DNA from: Gramella jeungdoensis
GTDB lineage: Bacteria > Bacteroidota > Bacteroidia > Flavobacteriales > Flavobacteriaceae
Assembly: GCF_023805255.1 (NCBI RefSeq)
Contig: NZ_JAMSCK010000001.1
Coordinates: 310,001 to 374,000, forward strand
DNA length: 64,000 nt
Reading direction: 5' to 3'
The notes under the pieces are model-generated. The model saw nothing but the letters and a program-made list of their open reading frames with translations, searched no databases and was not told the DNA's origin. The position numbers and the translations under genes were made by a program. Below are positions 42,371 to 53,615 of this stretch, in pieces (the first letter of the stretch is position 1; every line of letters begins with the position of its first letter).

Positions 42371-45300
42371 ATGTTAGCAAAGCAAACTGAAAGATTGAGT
42401 TTCTCTTCTGTGAAGAACAAGCCTGCATATCCTGACTTCCTGGATTTGCAGATCAAGTCGTTTCAAGACTTCTTCCAGTTAGAAACCAAATCAGAAGAGC
42501 GGGGAAATGAAGGTCTTTACAACACCTTCCTAGAAAACTTCCCCATTACGGACACCCGTAATCAATTTGTACTAGAATTCTTAGATTATTTTGTGGACCC
42601 GCCAAGATACTCCATTCAGGAATGTATCGAACGCGGACTAACTTACAGTGTACCGCTAAAAGCAAGACTTAAGCTATACTGTACCGACCCTGAGCACGAA
42701 GATTTTGAAACCATCGTACAGGACGTATATTTAGGGACTATCCCTTACATGACTCCAAGTGGTACATTCGTAATCAACGGTGCCGAGCGTGTGGTTGTTT
42801 CTCAGTTACACCGTTCACCAGGGGTATTCTTTGGACAGTCTTTCCATGCTAATGGAACAAAATTATATTCAGCCCGTGTAATTCCTTTTAAAGGTTCATG
42901 GATTGAATTTGCTACCGATATCAATAGCGTAATGTACGCTTATATCGATCGTAAGAAAAAATTACCTGTAACCACGCTTTTCCGTGCTATCGGATTTGAG
43001 CGTGATAAGGACATTCTGGAGATCTTTGACCTTGCTGAAGAGGTGAAAGTTTCCAAATCAGGACTTAAGAAAGTTCTTGGGCGCAAACTTGCCGCCCGTG
43101 TATTGAACACCTGGTATGAAGATTTTGTTGATGAAGATACAGGAGAGGTTGTTTCAATTGAAAGAAACGAGATCGTCTTAGATCGTGACACAGAGCTTGA
43201 AAAAGAGCATATAGAAGAGATCCTTGAAACCGGAACCAAGACTATTCTTCTTCACAAAGAAGATAACTCTACTGGTGACTATGCGATCATTCACAACACA
43301 TTACAAAAAGATCCTACCAACTCTGAAAAGGAAGCGGTAGAACATATCTATCGTCAGCTTCGTAATGCTGAACCGCCAGATGAGGAAACTGCTCGTGGAA
43401 TTATCGACAAGCTTTTCTTCTCAGATCAGCGATACAGCCTTGGAGAAGTTGGACGATACAGAATGAACAAAAAACTTGGTCTTGATGTTGAAATGGATAA
43501 GCAGGTGCTTACCAAGGTAGATATTATTACAATTGTTAAATATTTAATTGAGCTTATCAACTCAAAAGCTGAGATCGATGATATTGACCACCTTTCTAAC
43601 CGTCGTGTTAGAACAGTAGGTGAGCAGTTGTCTCAGCAGTTCGGTGTTGGTCTTGCACGTATGGCCAGAACCATTCGTGAAAGAATGAACGTTCGTGATA
43701 ACGAGGTATTTACTCCGATCGATTTGATCAACGCGAAGACATTGTCTTCTGTGATCAACTCTTTCTTTGGTACCAACCAGTTATCTCAGTTCATGGACCA
43801 GACCAACCCTCTTGCAGAGATCACGCACAAGCGTCGTCTTTCTGCATTAGGACCAGGAGGTCTTTCAAGAGAAAGAGCAGGCTTCGAGGTACGTGACGTT
43901 CACTATACTCACTACGGAAGACTTTGCCCGATTGAGACTCCTGAAGGTCCGAACATTGGTCTTATTTCTTCACTTTCTGTTTATGCAAAGGTGAACGGAA
44001 TGGGATTCATAGAAACTCCATATCGTACGGTTTCTGAAGGAAAGATCAATATTTCTGAAGAGCCAATTTATCTAAGTGCTGAAGAGGAAGAGGGTAAGAA
44101 GATCGCTCAGGCGAACATTCCTTTGAAAGATGACGGAACTATAGATACAGATCGTGTTATTGCACGTATGGAAGGTGACTTCCCGGTAGTTGATCCTAAA
44201 GAGGTTCATTATACCGACGTTGCTCCTAACCAGATCTCATCTATTTCGGCTTCCTTGATTCCATTCCTTGAGCATGATGATGCGAACCGTGCGCTGATGG
44301 GATCAAACATGATGCGTCAGGCAGTACCACTTTTAAGAGCTGATTCTCCTATCGTTGGAACAGGTCTTGAAAGACAGGTGGCTACAGATTCTCGAGTATT
44401 GATAAATGCTGAAGGAGAAGGTGAAGTAGAATATGTAGACGCTAATAAGATTGTTATTAAGTACGATCGTACCGATGAGGAAAGAATGGTAAGTTTTGAT
44501 GATGATTCCAAGACTTATGACCTTATCAAGTTCAGAAAGACTAACCAGGGAACCTGTATCAACCTTAAACCTATCGTAAGAGTAGGTGACAGGGTAACTA
44601 AGGGACAGGTACTTTGCCAGGGTTATGCAACCGAAGCCGGTGAGCTTGCCCTTGGTAGAAACATGAAGGTTGCCTTCATGCCTTGGAAAGGTTACAACTT
44701 TGAGGATGCGATCGTGATTTCTGAAAAAGTGGTTAGAGATGATATTTTCACCTCTATCCATATAGATGAATACTCTCTTGAAGTTAGAGATACCAAACTA
44801 GGTAACGAGGAATTGACTAATGACATTCCAAACGTTTCTGAAGAGGCTACTAAAGACCTTGATGAACACGGAATGATTCGAGTTGGTGCTGAAGTTAAGC
44901 CTGGTGATATCCTTATTGGTAAGATCACTCCTAAAGGAGAAAGTGATCCAACGCCAGAAGAAAAACTTCTTCGCGCGATCTTTGGTGACAAGGCCGGTGA
45001 TGTTAAAGACGCTTCATTAAAAGCTTCTCCATCATTAAGTGGTGTTGTTATCGATAAGAAACTTTTCGCGAGAGCGATCAAAGATAAGCGCAAGAGAGCA
45101 CAGGATAAAGAAGATGTTGCAGCACTGGAGAAGAAGTATGATGCGAAATTCGCTCTTCTTAAGTCTAATCTGGTAGAGAAGTTATTCGCTATCATCGGTG
45201 GTAAGACAGCTCAGGGAGTATCTAACGACCTTGGGGAAGAAGTTCTTCCAAAAGGTAAGAAGTATACCCTTAAGATGCTAAACGCTGTAGATGATTATAC

Positions 45301-46183
45301 TCACTTAACAAGTGGTACTTGGACTACAGACGATCACCTTAATGAGCTTGTTGCAGATCTTATCCATAATTACAAGATCAAGGAAAACGATCTTCAGGGT
45401 AACTTAAGAAGAGAGAAATTCACCATTTCTGTGGGAGATGAACTTCCATCCGGAATTCTTAAACTGGCTAAAGTTTATATCGCTAAGAAACGTAAGCTTA
45501 AAGTTGGTGATAAGATGGCAGGACGTCACGGTAACAAAGGTATTGTTGCACGTATAGTTCGTCAGGAGGATATGCCATTCCTTGAAGACGGAACTCCGGT
45601 TGATATCGTGCTGAATCCACTTGGGGTGCCATCACGTATGAACATTGGTCAGATCTATGAAACCGTTCTTGGTTGGGCTGGTCAGAAATTAGGTAAGAAA
45701 TATGCGACGCCTATTTTTGACGGTGCTACCATTGACGAGATCAATGAGCTTACCGATGAAGCCGGTATTCCTAGATTCGGTCATACTCACCTTTATGATG
45801 GTGGAACCGGAGAGAGATTTGACCAGCGTGCAACTGTTGGTGTAATCTACATGCTTAAACTCGGTCACATGATCGATGATAAGATGCACGCACGTTCTAT
45901 CGGACCATACTCACTTATTACACAGCAGCCGCTTGGTGGTAAGGCACAGTTTGGTGGTCAGAGATTTGGAGAGATGGAGGTTTGGGCTCTTGAAGCTTAT
46001 GGAGCATCCAGTACTCTTAGGGAGATCTTAACCGTGAAGTCTGATGACGTGATCGGAAGAGCCAAGACCTATGAGTCTATTGTTAAGGGTGAGCCAATGC
46101 CAGAACCTGGGTTGCCAGAATCTTTCAACGTACTTATGCACGAATTGAAAGGTCTTGGATTGGATATAAAACTTGAAGAATAA
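42371..46183 (+). CDS. rpoB: DNA-directed RNA polymerase beta subunit
   Basis: 1270 residues. Visible landmarks are the fork/rifampicin region [20 protein letters not shown] and [20 protein letters not shown], and the C-terminal [14 protein letters not shown] and [19 protein letters not shown]. The Asp, His and Ser positions commonly altered in rifampicin resistance are the wild-type residues. A TTG at 42368 is also in frame, but the adjacent ATG at 42371 is the likely start. A hairpin lies before rpoC. Confidence 0.98.
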   Translation: MLAKQTERLSFSSVKNKPAYPDFLDLQIKSFQDFFQLETKSEERGNEGLYNTFLENFPITDTRNQFVLEFLDYFVDPPRYSIQECIERGLTYSVPLKARLKLYCTDPEHEDFETIVQDVYLGTIPYMTPSGTFVINGAERVVVSQLHRSPGVFFGQSFHANGTKLYSARVIPFKGSWIEFATDINSVMYAYIDRKKKLPVTTLFRAIGFERDKDILEIFDLAEEVKVSKSGLKKVLGRKLAARVLNTWYEDFVDEDTGEVVSIERNEIVLDRDTELEKEHIEEILETGTKTILLHKEDNSTGDYAIIHNTLQKDPTNSEKEAVEHIYRQLRNAEPPDEETARGIIDKLFFSDQRYSLGEVGRYRMNKKLGLDVEMDKQVLTKVDIITIVKYLIELINSKAEIDDIDHLSNRRVRTVGEQLSQQFGVGLARMARTIRERMNVRDNEVFTPIDLINAKTLSSVINSFFGTNQLSQFMDQTNPLAEITHKRRLSALGPGGLSRERAGFEVRDVHYTHYGRLCPIETPEGPNIGLISSLSVYAKVNGMGFIETPYRTVSEGKINISEEPIYLSAEEEEGKKIAQANIPLKDDGTIDTDRVIARMEGDFPVVDPKEVHYTDVAPNQISSISASLIPFLEHDDANRALMGSNMMRQAVPLLRADSPIVGTGLERQVATDSRVLINAEGEGEVEYVDANKIVIKYDRTDEERMVSFDDDSKTYDLIKFRKTNQGTCINLKPIVRVGDRVTKGQVLCQGYATEAGELALGRNMKVAFMPWKGYNFEDAIVISEKVVRDDIFTSIHIDEYSLEVRDTKLGNEELTNDIPNVSEEATKDLDEHGMIRVGAEVKPGDILIGKITPKGESDPTPEEKLLRAIFGDKAGDVKDASLKASPSLSGVVIDKKLFARAIKDKRKRAQDKEDVAALEKKYDAKFALLKSNLVEKLFAIIGGKTAQGVSNDLGEEVLPKGKKYTLKMLNAVDDYTHLTSGTWTTDDHLNELVADLIHNYKIKENDLQGNLRREKFTISVGDELPSGILKLAKVYIAKKRKLKVGDKMAGRHGNKGIVARIVRQEDMPFLEDGTPVDIVLNPLGVPSRMNIGQIYETVLGWAGQKLGKKYATPIFDGATIDEINELTDEAGIPRFGHTHLYDGGTGERFDQRATVGVIYMLKLGHMIDDKMHARSIGPYSLITQQPLGGKAQFGGQRFGEMEVWALEAYGASSTLREILTVKSDDVIGRAKTYESIVKGEPMPEPGLPESFNVLMHELKGLGLDIKLEE

Positions 46184-46196
46184 CATTCTGTTGATA

Positions 46197-46216
46197 GGGT
46201 ACGCTACGGCGTACCC
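46197..46216 (+). promoter_or_regulatory. rpoB-rpoC intergenic hairpin with UACG tetraloop
   Basis: GGGTACGC-TACG-GCGTACCC: an eight-pair perfect stem closed by C(UACG)G, a member of the very stable UNCG tetraloops. TCTGTT/AACAGA-type flanks extend it loosely. No T tract, so it is more likely an mRNA-stability or processing element than a terminator. Confidence 0.75.
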
Positions 46217-46255
46217 AATTAAACAGAATATTCACAATAATTAGCAGCATTTATT

Positions 46256-49200
46256 ATGGCTAGAAATAATGATAAAAATACAGTACAGAGGTTCAACCAG
46301 ATCTCTATAGGTTTAGCTTCTCCAGAGTCTATCCTCGCGGAATCTCGTGGTGAAGTACTTAAACCGGAAACCATCAACTACCGTACGCACAAGCCAGAGC
46401 GTGACGGATTGTTCTGTGAGCGTATTTTTGGTCCTGTAAAGGATTATGAGTGTGCCTGTGGAAAGTACAAGAGAATCCGCTATAAGGGGATCGTTTGTGA
46501 CCGTTGTGGTGTAGAGGTTACCGAGAAAAAGGTGCGTAGAGATCGCGTTGGTCACATTAACCTTGTGGTACCTGTAGCTCATATCTGGTATTTCCGTTCA
46601 TTACCTAACAAAATTGGTTATTTGTTAGGACTTCCTTCCAAGAAACTGGACATGATCATCTACTACGAGAGATATGTAGTGATCCAACCGGGTAATGCGA
46701 AGGACGAAGACGGAAAACCATTGAAGAAAATGGACTTCCTTACTGAAGAAGAATATCTGAACATTTTAGATGAACTTCCTCAGGAGAATCAATATTTAGA
46801 AGACAGCGACCCAAATAAATTCATCGCGAAAATGGGTGCTGAATGTCTTATCGAGATCCTTAAGAGAATCGATCTTGATGAGCTTTCTTATGAATTAAGA
46901 CATAAAGCTAACAATGAAACTTCCAAGCAACGTAAAACTGAGGCACTTAAGCGTCTTCAGGTTGTAGAAGCTTTCCGTGATGCAAACGCTAACCGCGAGA
47001 ACCTTCCTGAATGGATGATCATGAAGGTGGTTCCTGTGATTCCGCCAGAATTGAGACCATTGGTTCCTCTTGATGGTGGACGTTTCGCTACTTCAGACCT
47101 TAACGATCTTTACCGCCGTGTAATTATCCGTAACAACCGTCTGAAGCGTTTAATGGAGATCAAAGCTCCTGAAGTGATCCTGCGAAACGAAAAACGTATG
47201 CTTCAGGAATCTGTAGATTCATTGTTCGATAATACAAGAAAATCATCAGCGGTTAAAACTGACTCTAACCGTCCGCTTAAATCACTTTCAGATTCATTGA
47301 AAGGTAAGCAGGGACGTTTCCGTCAGAACCTGCTTGGTAAACGTGTCGATTATTCTGCGCGTTCGGTGATTGTTGTAGGACCAGAATTGAAGATGTTCGA
47401 GTGCGGTCTTCCAAAGAATATGGCAGCAGAGCTTTACAAGCCTTTCATCATCAGAAAACTGATAGAAAGAGGTATCGTAAAGACCGTGAAGTCAGCTAAA
47501 AAGATCATCGATAAAAAAGAACCTGTAGTTTGGGACATACTGGAGAATGTATTGAAAGGACATCCGGTATTATTGAACCGTGCCCCCACACTTCACCGTT
47601 TGGGTATCCAGGCATTCCAGCCTAAACTTATTGAAGGTAAAGCGATTCAGCTTCACCCACTTGCGTGTACTGCATTCAACGCCGACTTTGACGGTGACCA
47701 GATGGCGGTTCACTTACCACTTGGGCCAGAAGCTATTCTTGAAGCACAGCTATTGATGCTTGCTTCTCATAACATTCTGAATCCTGCAAACGGTTCGCCA
47801 ATTACAGTACCATCGCAGGATATGGTTCTTGGTCTTTATTATATGACCAAGCATAAGAAATCTACTGATGATGAGCCTGTAAAAGGTGAAGGACTTACTT
47901 TCTATTCTGCTGAAGAGCTTATTATAGCATACAACCAGAAGAGAGTAGATCTTAACGCAGGTATTAAGATCAGGACTAAAGATTATAACGAAAAAGGTGA
48001 ACTTGTTTACCAGATCATTGAAACCACTGTAGGTAGAGTTCTATTTAATGAGGCTGTGCCAGAAAAAGCTGGTTATATCAATGAGGTACTGACTAAGAAA
48101 TCACTTCGTGAGATTATTGGTAAGATCCTTAAGATTACAAGTGTACCTGAAACTTCTGAATTCCTTGACGAGATCAAGCAATTGGGTTATGGATTTGCAT
48201 TCCGTGGAGGCCTTTCCTTCAGTCTGGGTGATATTATCATTCCTGAAGAAAAGCAAACCATGATCGATGAAGCTAACGAGCAGGTTGAAGGTATCATTGG
48301 TAATTATAACATGGGTCTTATTACCAATAATGAGCGTTATAACCAGGTGATCGATATCTGGACTTCTACCAACGCCGGTCTGACCGAATTGGCTATGAAG
48401 AGAATCCGCGAAGACAAACAAGGATTCAACTCAGTATATATGATGCTTGATTCAGGAGCTCGTGGTTCTAAAGAGCAGATCCGTCAGCTTACCGGTATGC
48501 GTGGTCTTATGGCCAAGCCTAAGAAATCTAATTCTGGTGGAGGTGAAATTATCGAGAACCCAATTCTTTCTAACTTTAAGGAAGGTCTTTCGATTCTTGA
48601 ATACTTTATCTCTACTCACGGTGCGCGTAAAGGTCTTGCCGATACCGCTCTTAAAACGGCAGATGCCGGTTACTTAACCCGTCGTCTTGTTGATGTTTCT
48701 CAGGATGTGATTGTAAATGAAGATGACTGTGGAACTCTTAGAGGTGTCGAAGTTAGACCCCTTAAGAAGAATGAAGAGATCGTTGAATCTCTTGGTGAAA
48801 GAATTCTGGGACGTATTGCATTAAATGATGTATATGATCCTTCTACTGAAGAATTACTGGTAGGAGCCAATGAGGAAATCACCGAAGAGATCGTTGAGAA
48901 AATAGATGAAGCGCCAATCGAGAGTGTGGAAGTACGTTCTCCTCTTACTTGTGAGGCTAAAAAAGGTATCTGTATCAAGTGTTACGGTCGTAACCTGGCA
49001 ACGAACAAGATCGTTCAGACAGGTGAGGCGGTAGGTGTTGTAGCAGCTCAGTCAATTGGCGAGCCTGGTACACAGCTTACACTACGTACCTTCCACGTGG
49101 GTGGTATTGCAGGTAACATTTCAGAAGAAAATAAACTTGAAGCTAAGTTCAACGGTATTGCCGAGATCGAAGACCTTAAGGTTGTGAAGGGAGAAGCTCC

Positions 49201-50557
49201 TGATGGAGGTACAGCAGATATTGTTATTTCCCGTACAGCTGAAGTTAAGATCAAGGATAAGAAAACCGGAGTTGTTTTAAGTAATAATAACATTCCATAC
49301 GGTGCCCAGATCAATATTGGAGATGGTGCTGAAGTCTCTAAAGGAGACGTGATCTGTACATGGGATCCATATAACGGTGTGATCATTTCTGAATTCGCCG
49401 GTAAGATCAAGTACGAAAACGTTGAACAGGGTGTAACTTATCAGGTTGAGATCGATGAGCAGACAGGATTCCAGGAAAAAGTAATTTCTGAATCTCGTAA
49501 TAAGAAACTTATCCCAACCCTTCATATTCTAGGTAAGAAAGATGAAGTGATACGTTCTTACAACCTGCCAGTAGGTGCTCACCTAATGGTAGACAATGAA
49601 GAAAAGATCGGTGTTGGTAAGATTTTGGTTAAGATTCCACGTAAATCTTCTAAAGCAGGGGATATTACAGGTGGTCTACCTAGGGTGACCGAGCTTTTCG
49701 AAGCACGTAACCCATCTAACCCTGCGGTTGTATCTGAAATTGATGGTGTTGTATCATTCGGTAAGATCAAGCGTGGTAACCGTGAGATCATCGTAGAATC
49801 TAAACTTGGAGAGGTTAAGAAATATCTTGTTAAGCTTTCTAACCAGATCCTTGTTCAGGAGAATGACTACGTGAGAGCTGGTATGCCACTTTCTGATGGT
49901 TCTATCACTCCAGAAGATATCTTGAATATCAAAGGTCCTAACGCCGTACAGCAGTACCTTGTGAACGAAGTTCAGGAAGTATACCGACTACAGGGTGTGA
50001 AGATCAACGATAAGCACTTCGAGGTTGTGGTACGTCAGATGATGCGTAAGGTTCAGATCGTAGATCCGGGAGATACTATCTTCTTAGAGAATCAGTTGGT
50101 TCACAAAGATGATTTCATCGATGAGAACAATAAGCTGTTCGGAATGAAGGTGATCGAAGATGCCGGAGATTCTGAAAACCTTAAGCCAGGAAAAATTATC
50201 ACTCCAAGAGAACTTAGAGACGAGAACTCTATTCTTAGAAGAGAAGATAAGAACCTTGCAACTGCTAGAGACGTAGTTCCTGCGACTGCAAATCCTGTTC
50301 TTCAGGGTATCACCAGAGCATCGTTGCAAACCAAGTCGTTCATCTCGGCTGCTTCCTTCCAGGAAACAACCAAAGTACTGAATGAGGCTGCGGTTAGCGG
50401 TAAGATCGATGAACTTGAAGGATTGAAGGAAAATGTAATTGTAGGTCACAAGATCCCTGCAGGTACAGGTATGAGAAAATACGATAGCATCATCGTTGGT
50501 TCTAAAGAAGAATTTGACGAAATGCTTGAGAGAAAACAGGAAGTTAACTATAACTAA
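46256..50557 (+). CDS. rpoC: DNA-directed RNA polymerase beta' subunit
   Basis: 1433 residues. Zinc-binding [20 protein letters not shown] near the N-terminus, the catalytic [14 protein letters not shown] with three Mg-binding aspartates, the bridge-helix region [20 protein letters not shown], the second zinc site with [13 protein letters not shown], and the trigger-loop [20 protein letters not shown]. Last gene of the tuf-to-rpoC cluster, closed by a strong terminator. Confidence 0.98.
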   Translation: MARNNDKNTVQRFNQISIGLASPESILAESRGEVLKPETINYRTHKPERDGLFCERIFGPVKDYECACGKYKRIRYKGIVCDRCGVEVTEKKVRRDRVGHINLVVPVAHIWYFRSLPNKIGYLLGLPSKKLDMIIYYERYVVIQPGNAKDEDGKPLKKMDFLTEEEYLNILDELPQENQYLEDSDPNKFIAKMGAECLIEILKRIDLDELSYELRHKANNETSKQRKTEALKRLQVVEAFRDANANRENLPEWMIMKVVPVIPPELRPLVPLDGGRFATSDLNDLYRRVIIRNNRLKRLMEIKAPEVILRNEKRMLQESVDSLFDNTRKSSAVKTDSNRPLKSLSDSLKGKQGRFRQNLLGKRVDYSARSVIVVGPELKMFECGLPKNMAAELYKPFIIRKLIERGIVKTVKSAKKIIDKKEPVVWDILENVLKGHPVLLNRAPTLHRLGIQAFQPKLIEGKAIQLHPLACTAFNADFDGDQMAVHLPLGPEAILEAQLLMLASHNILNPANGSPITVPSQDMVLGLYYMTKHKKSTDDEPVKGEGLTFYSAEELIIAYNQKRVDLNAGIKIRTKDYNEKGELVYQIIETTVGRVLFNEAVPEKAGYINEVLTKKSLREIIGKILKITSVPETSEFLDEIKQLGYGFAFRGGLSFSLGDIIIPEEKQTMIDEANEQVEGIIGNYNMGLITNNERYNQVIDIWTSTNAGLTELAMKRIREDKQGFNSVYMMLDSGARGSKEQIRQLTGMRGLMAKPKKSNSGGGEIIENPILSNFKEGLSILEYFISTHGARKGLADTALKTADAGYLTRRLVDVSQDVIVNEDDCGTLRGVEVRPLKKNEEIVESLGERILGRIALNDVYDPSTEELLVGANEEITEEIVEKIDEAPIESVEVRSPLTCEAKKGICIKCYGRNLATNKIVQTGEAVGVVAAQSIGEPGTQLTLRTFHVGGIAGNISEENKLEAKFNGIAEIEDLKVVKGEAPDGGTADIVISRTAEVKIKDKKTGVVLSNNNIPYGAQINIGDGAEVSKGDVICTWDPYNGVIISEFAGKIKYENVEQGVTYQVEIDEQTGFQEKVISESRNKKLIPTLHILGKKDEVIRSYNLPVGAHLMVDNEEKIGVGKILVKIPRKSSKAGDITGGLPRVTELFEARNPSNPAVVSEIDGVVSFGKIKRGNREIIVESKLGEVKKYLVKLSNQILVQENDYVRAGMPLSDGSITPEDILNIKGPNAVQQYLVNEVQEVYRLQGVKINDKHFEVVVRQMMRKVQIVDPGDTIFLENQLVHKDDFIDENNKLFGMKVIEDAGDSENLKPGKIITPRELRDENSILRREDKNLATARDVVPATANPVLQGITRASLQTKSFISAASFQETTKVLNEAAVSGKIDELEGLKENVIVGHKIPAGTGMRKYDSIIVGSKEEFDEMLERKQEVNYN

Positions 50558-50574
50558 TTCCTGGTAATATTTAG

Positions 50575-50605
50575 AAAAAAGGCTCGCAATCGCGGGCCTT
50601 TTTTT
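50575..50605 (+). terminator. Terminator after rpoC
   Basis: GGCTCGC / GCGGGCC stem with an AATC loop, six A before and seven T after; one T-G wobble. Confidence 0.9.
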
Positions 50606-50626
50606 ATTTATCCCGATATTTGAGAT

Positions 50627-51082
50627 ATGAAGGAACACCTTAAAGATCTTTTAGAATACTCACATCATTTCAACACGCTGCTTATCAAAAAGTTTAATGA
50701 TGGTGACCTGCATCTGGCCATCCCTGAAAGCACATTAAGATTGTTTTCTCATATTCTGAATGCTCAGAAGATCTGGAATTTCAGGATCGAGGGAGATGAT
50801 CAGAAAGTGGATGTTTGGAAGGTTTATCATAAAGAAGACCTGATGGAAATTGAGAATGAGAATTTTGAAAGATCAGTTAGTATTTGTGAAAGATCAGATT
50901 TGAACAAAAAGATTTCTTATACAAACTCCAAAGGAGAGCAGTACCAAAACTCAATTCACGAAATCCTTTTTCATATTGTGAATCATTCTACATATCATCG
51001 CGGCCAGATAGCTGCCGAATTAAGGAAAAGCGGCCTCGAACCGGTGGTGTCAGATTATATCTTCTACAAAAGAGAAAACTAG
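50627..51082 (+). CDS. DinB family protein
   Basis: 151 residues with the four-helix DinB/YfiT pattern. Metal-binding histidines are expected in FSHILNAQKIWNF and in HIVNHSTYHRGQIA. Family members include bacillithiol- and mycothiol-dependent transferases and damage-inducible proteins; no specific role can be assigned. It lies just past the rpoC terminator and before a DUF3467 gene. Confidence 0.85.
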   Translation: MKEHLKDLLEYSHHFNTLLIKKFNDGDLHLAIPESTLRLFSHILNAQKIWNFRIEGDDQKVDVWKVYHKEDLMEIENENFERSVSICERSDLNKKISYTNSKGEQYQNSIHEILFHIVNHSTYHRGQIAAELRKSGLEPVVSDYIFYKREN

Positions 51083-51133
51083 TCTTACTTCCTATATAGG
51101 AATATTATAACTAAATTGAATAAAAATTTAATC

Positions 51134-51448
51134 ATGAGCGAAGAGAAAAAAAATAAAAGCGGAAAGATCAATATAGAACTGGATGAGTCTGTTGCTGAAG
51201 GTACGTATTCAAACCTGGCTATTATTAACCATTCAGTATCAGAATTTGTAGTGGATTTTGTGAATATCATGCCTGGAAGGCCGAAGAGCAAGGTGAAGTC
51301 AAGGATTATTCTTACTCCACAGCACGCAAAGAGGTTGCTGAAGGCTTTAGGTGATAATATTAATAAGTTTGAACAGGATCACGGGGAGATAAGGGATTAT
51401 GACAAGGCTCCGATCCCACTTAATTTTGGGCCTACTGGTCAGGCATAA
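51134..51448 (+). CDS. DUF3467 family protein
   Basis: 104 residues. Recognised by INIELDESVAEGTYSNLAII and FVVDFVNIMPGRPKSKVKSR, a short beta-rich protein conserved in Bacteroidota, often near rpoC. Function unknown. The frame opens six codons earlier; the ATG at 51134 gives the usual start MSEEKK. Followed by a terminator. Confidence 0.85.
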   Translation: MSEEKKNKSGKINIELDESVAEGTYSNLAIINHSVSEFVVDFVNIMPGRPKSKVKSRIILTPQHAKRLLKALGDNINKFEQDHGEIRDYDKAPIPLNFGPTGQA

Positions 51449-51475
51449 AACATAAAATTTTAGCTAAGTTTATAT

Positions 51476-51510
51476 AACATCCCGATATTATTTTGGGATG
51501 TTTTATTTTT
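51476..51510 (+). terminator. Terminator after the DUF3467 gene
   Basis: AACATCCC / GGGATGTT stem with an 11-base loop, followed by a T-rich stretch. Confidence 0.75.
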
Positions 51511-51548
51511 AGACGGAAATTACCTTGAGGTAATAAAACCTTTCCCAT

Positions 51549-52562
51549 ATGAAACTTGAACTTAAAAAATATGTGCTTGAACTGAAGCATACTTTTACCA
51601 TCTCCCGGGAATCTCACGATACCCAGGATACACTTATTACCTGCCTAAGCATAGACGGTCATACCGGCTATGGAGAGTCTACTTCAAATCCATATTATAA
51701 GATCACTTTTGAGAGTATGGAAAAAGAAATTGAAGCAATTCGTGAAGAAATTGAAAATTTTGATTTTAAGGAGCCGGAGGGATTTCATGACTTTTTAGTT
51801 TCCAAAGGACTTTCTAATTTCAGTATCTGTGCTTTAGACCTTGCCGCTCATGATCTCTACGGAAAACTACAGGCTAAGCCTTTGTATGAAATATGGGGAA
51901 CCAGTAATGATCAGTATCCTATTACCAATTTCACCATTGGTCTTGACAGTATTGGTAAAATGGTGGAGAAGATGGAGGAGCAGCCATGGCCTATCTACAA
52001 GATAAAACTCGGGACAGATAATGACCTTGAGATTGTAAAGGAATTGAGAAAACATACCGATGCTAAATTCAGAGTAGATGCGAATTGTGCCTGGGAAGCT
52101 TCGCAGGCAATTCAATATTGCAGAGAATTAAAAGAACTTGGGGTAGAGTTCATTGAGCAACCTCTTCATGCAGAAGATTGGGAGGGTATGAAAAAACTTC
52201 AAAAAGAAGCGGTGCTTCCTCTTATAGCTGATGAAAGCTGTATAGTAGAAGAGGATGTGGATAAATGTGCCGGTTATTTTGATGGAATAAATATCAAACT
52301 TACCAAATGCGCGGGGCTAACTCCGGCTCTTAGAATGATCAAAAAAGCTAAAGAGCTTGGTCTTAAAGTGATGGTGGGCTGTATGACAGAAAGTACGGTG
52401 GGTATTTCGGCTATCGCCCAGTTACTTCCGCAGCTTGATTATGTGGATATGGATGGTGCTTTATTGTTAAAGAATGATATTGCCGAAGGAGTCGAAATTC
52501 GGGAAAATGGAACAGTCATCTTTCCTGAAGAAAATGGTTCAGGAGTAAAATTATTGAAATGA
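51549..52562 (+). CDS. Dipeptide epimerase (L-Ala-D/L-Glu epimerase family, enolase superfamily)
   Basis: 337 residues. The catalytic KxK is in YKIKLGTDNDL, metal ligands lie in FRVDANCAW (D), FIEQPL (E) and LIADES (D), and the second acid-base lysine is in NIKLTKCAGL. The specificity loop VGCMTESTVG matches Ala-Glu epimerases that recycle murein peptides; related members act on other dipeptides. Overlaps the next gene by four bases (ATGA), indicating a common pathway. Confidence 0.88.
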   Translation: MKLELKKYVLELKHTFTISRESHDTQDTLITCLSIDGHTGYGESTSNPYYKITFESMEKEIEAIREEIENFDFKEPEGFHDFLVSKGLSNFSICALDLAAHDLYGKLQAKPLYEIWGTSNDQYPITNFTIGLDSIGKMVEKMEEQPWPIYKIKLGTDNDLEIVKELRKHTDAKFRVDANCAWEASQAIQYCRELKELGVEFIEQPLHAEDWEGMKKLQKEAVLPLIADESCIVEEDVDKCAGYFDGINIKLTKCAGLTPALRMIKKAKELGLKVMVGCMTESTVGISAIAQLLPQLDYVDMDGALLLKNDIAEGVEIRENGTVIFPEENGSGVKLLK

Positions 52563-53614
52563 ACCATTATCTAGACAAGGCCCCTGATTCCCGAATGATA
52601 AATGAGGAGCATGACCTGCTTTATTTTGGAGGAACCTCTTATCTGGGACTACAAACGAATCCGGAGTTTCAGGAACTTCTTTTTAAGAATATTAAGAAGC
52701 TGGGCACCAACTGGGGAGCCTCTAGGAAGTCGAATATCAGATTGTCCATATTTGAAGAATTTGAGAAGTATCTTTCTCAAAAAGCAGGCACTCCGGATGG
52801 TATGTGTGTTTCTTCCGGTTATATGGCCGGGCAGATGCTGGCCCGATACTTTAGTGAAAAGGGTTATGATTTGCTCTGCGCTCCGAACACGCATCCGGCC
52901 CTGATACAAGAGAACAGCAGGTTGTTTCAGGACTATGAAGAACTGGGTGAATTTCTAAGAAAATCAGCAACCTCTTCAGACCAGCATAAATTGGTGCTTT
53001 TCCTTGATACGGTAGATTTTTCAGGAATAAATTATCCCGATTTTGATTCCTTAAAAGAACTGCCTCTTGAGGATGTAATCCTGGTTGCCGACGACTCTCA
53101 TGGATTCGGGTTAATAGGTGAGGATGGCTATGGTATCTATGATCTTTTAAAGGGAATTCATGCCAAGGAATTGATCGTATGTGGCTCTTTAGGTAAGGCG
53201 CTGGCAACACCCTGCGGAGTGGTTTTAGGTAATAAAGACAGAATTGAAGGATTTAGAAATATGGATTTTTTCGCCGGTGGTAGTCCGCCATCTCCCGCAG
53301 CGCTCAAAACCCTTATGGAAGCTGAAGAAATTTCAAACTCTCAACTCATAAAGCTTCGCGGAAATATTATAACATTCCTTGGATCGGTGACTTCTAAATT
53401 TCAAATGATAAAAATGGATCAGCATCCTGTGTTTGGTTATAATAGTGAAGCCCTGACCGAACATTTGTTACAGGCAGGAATTATCACAACTAATTTCAGG
53501 TATCCAACCAAAACATCTCCGCTGGTCAGCAAAATTGTTTTAAACGCAGATCACAGCAGGCAGGATATTCTTGAATTGACTGAAGCTATAAATTCCTTTT
53601 TTGAAAAGGCCTAG
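52559..53614 (+). CDS. Alpha-oxoamine synthase-like PLP enzyme (AONS/KBL family)
   Basis: 351 residues. Family features: FGGTSYLGLQTNPEFQELLF, TNWGASRKSNIR, the PLP-site DDSHGFGLIG and the Schiff-base lysine in VCGSLGKALATPCG. Members condense an amino acid with an acyl-CoA (biotin, sphingolipid or threonine catabolism). No biotin or sphingolipid genes are nearby; coupling to a dipeptide epimerase instead suggests an amino-acid or cell-wall-peptide substrate, which is only inference. Confidence 0.82.
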   Translation: MNHYLDKAPDSRMINEEHDLLYFGGTSYLGLQTNPEFQELLFKNIKKLGTNWGASRKSNIRLSIFEEFEKYLSQKAGTPDGMCVSSGYMAGQMLARYFSEKGYDLLCAPNTHPALIQENSRLFQDYEELGEFLRKSATSSDQHKLVLFLDTVDFSGINYPDFDSLKELPLEDVILVADDSHGFGLIGEDGYGIYDLLKGIHAKELIVCGSLGKALATPCGVVLGNKDRIEGFRNMDFFAGGSPPSPAALKTLMEAEEISNSQLIKLRGNIITFLGSVTSKFQMIKMDQHPVFGYNSEALTEHLLQAGIITTNFRYPTKTSPLVSKIVLNADHSRQDILELTEAINSFFEKA

Positions 53615-53615
53615 A

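Noticed and set aside
43000-50600. Long minus-strand open frames opposite rpoB, rpoC, tuf and rplA
   Set aside because: They are antisense shadows produced by the strong codon bias of highly expressed genes; no start signals or protein-like composition.
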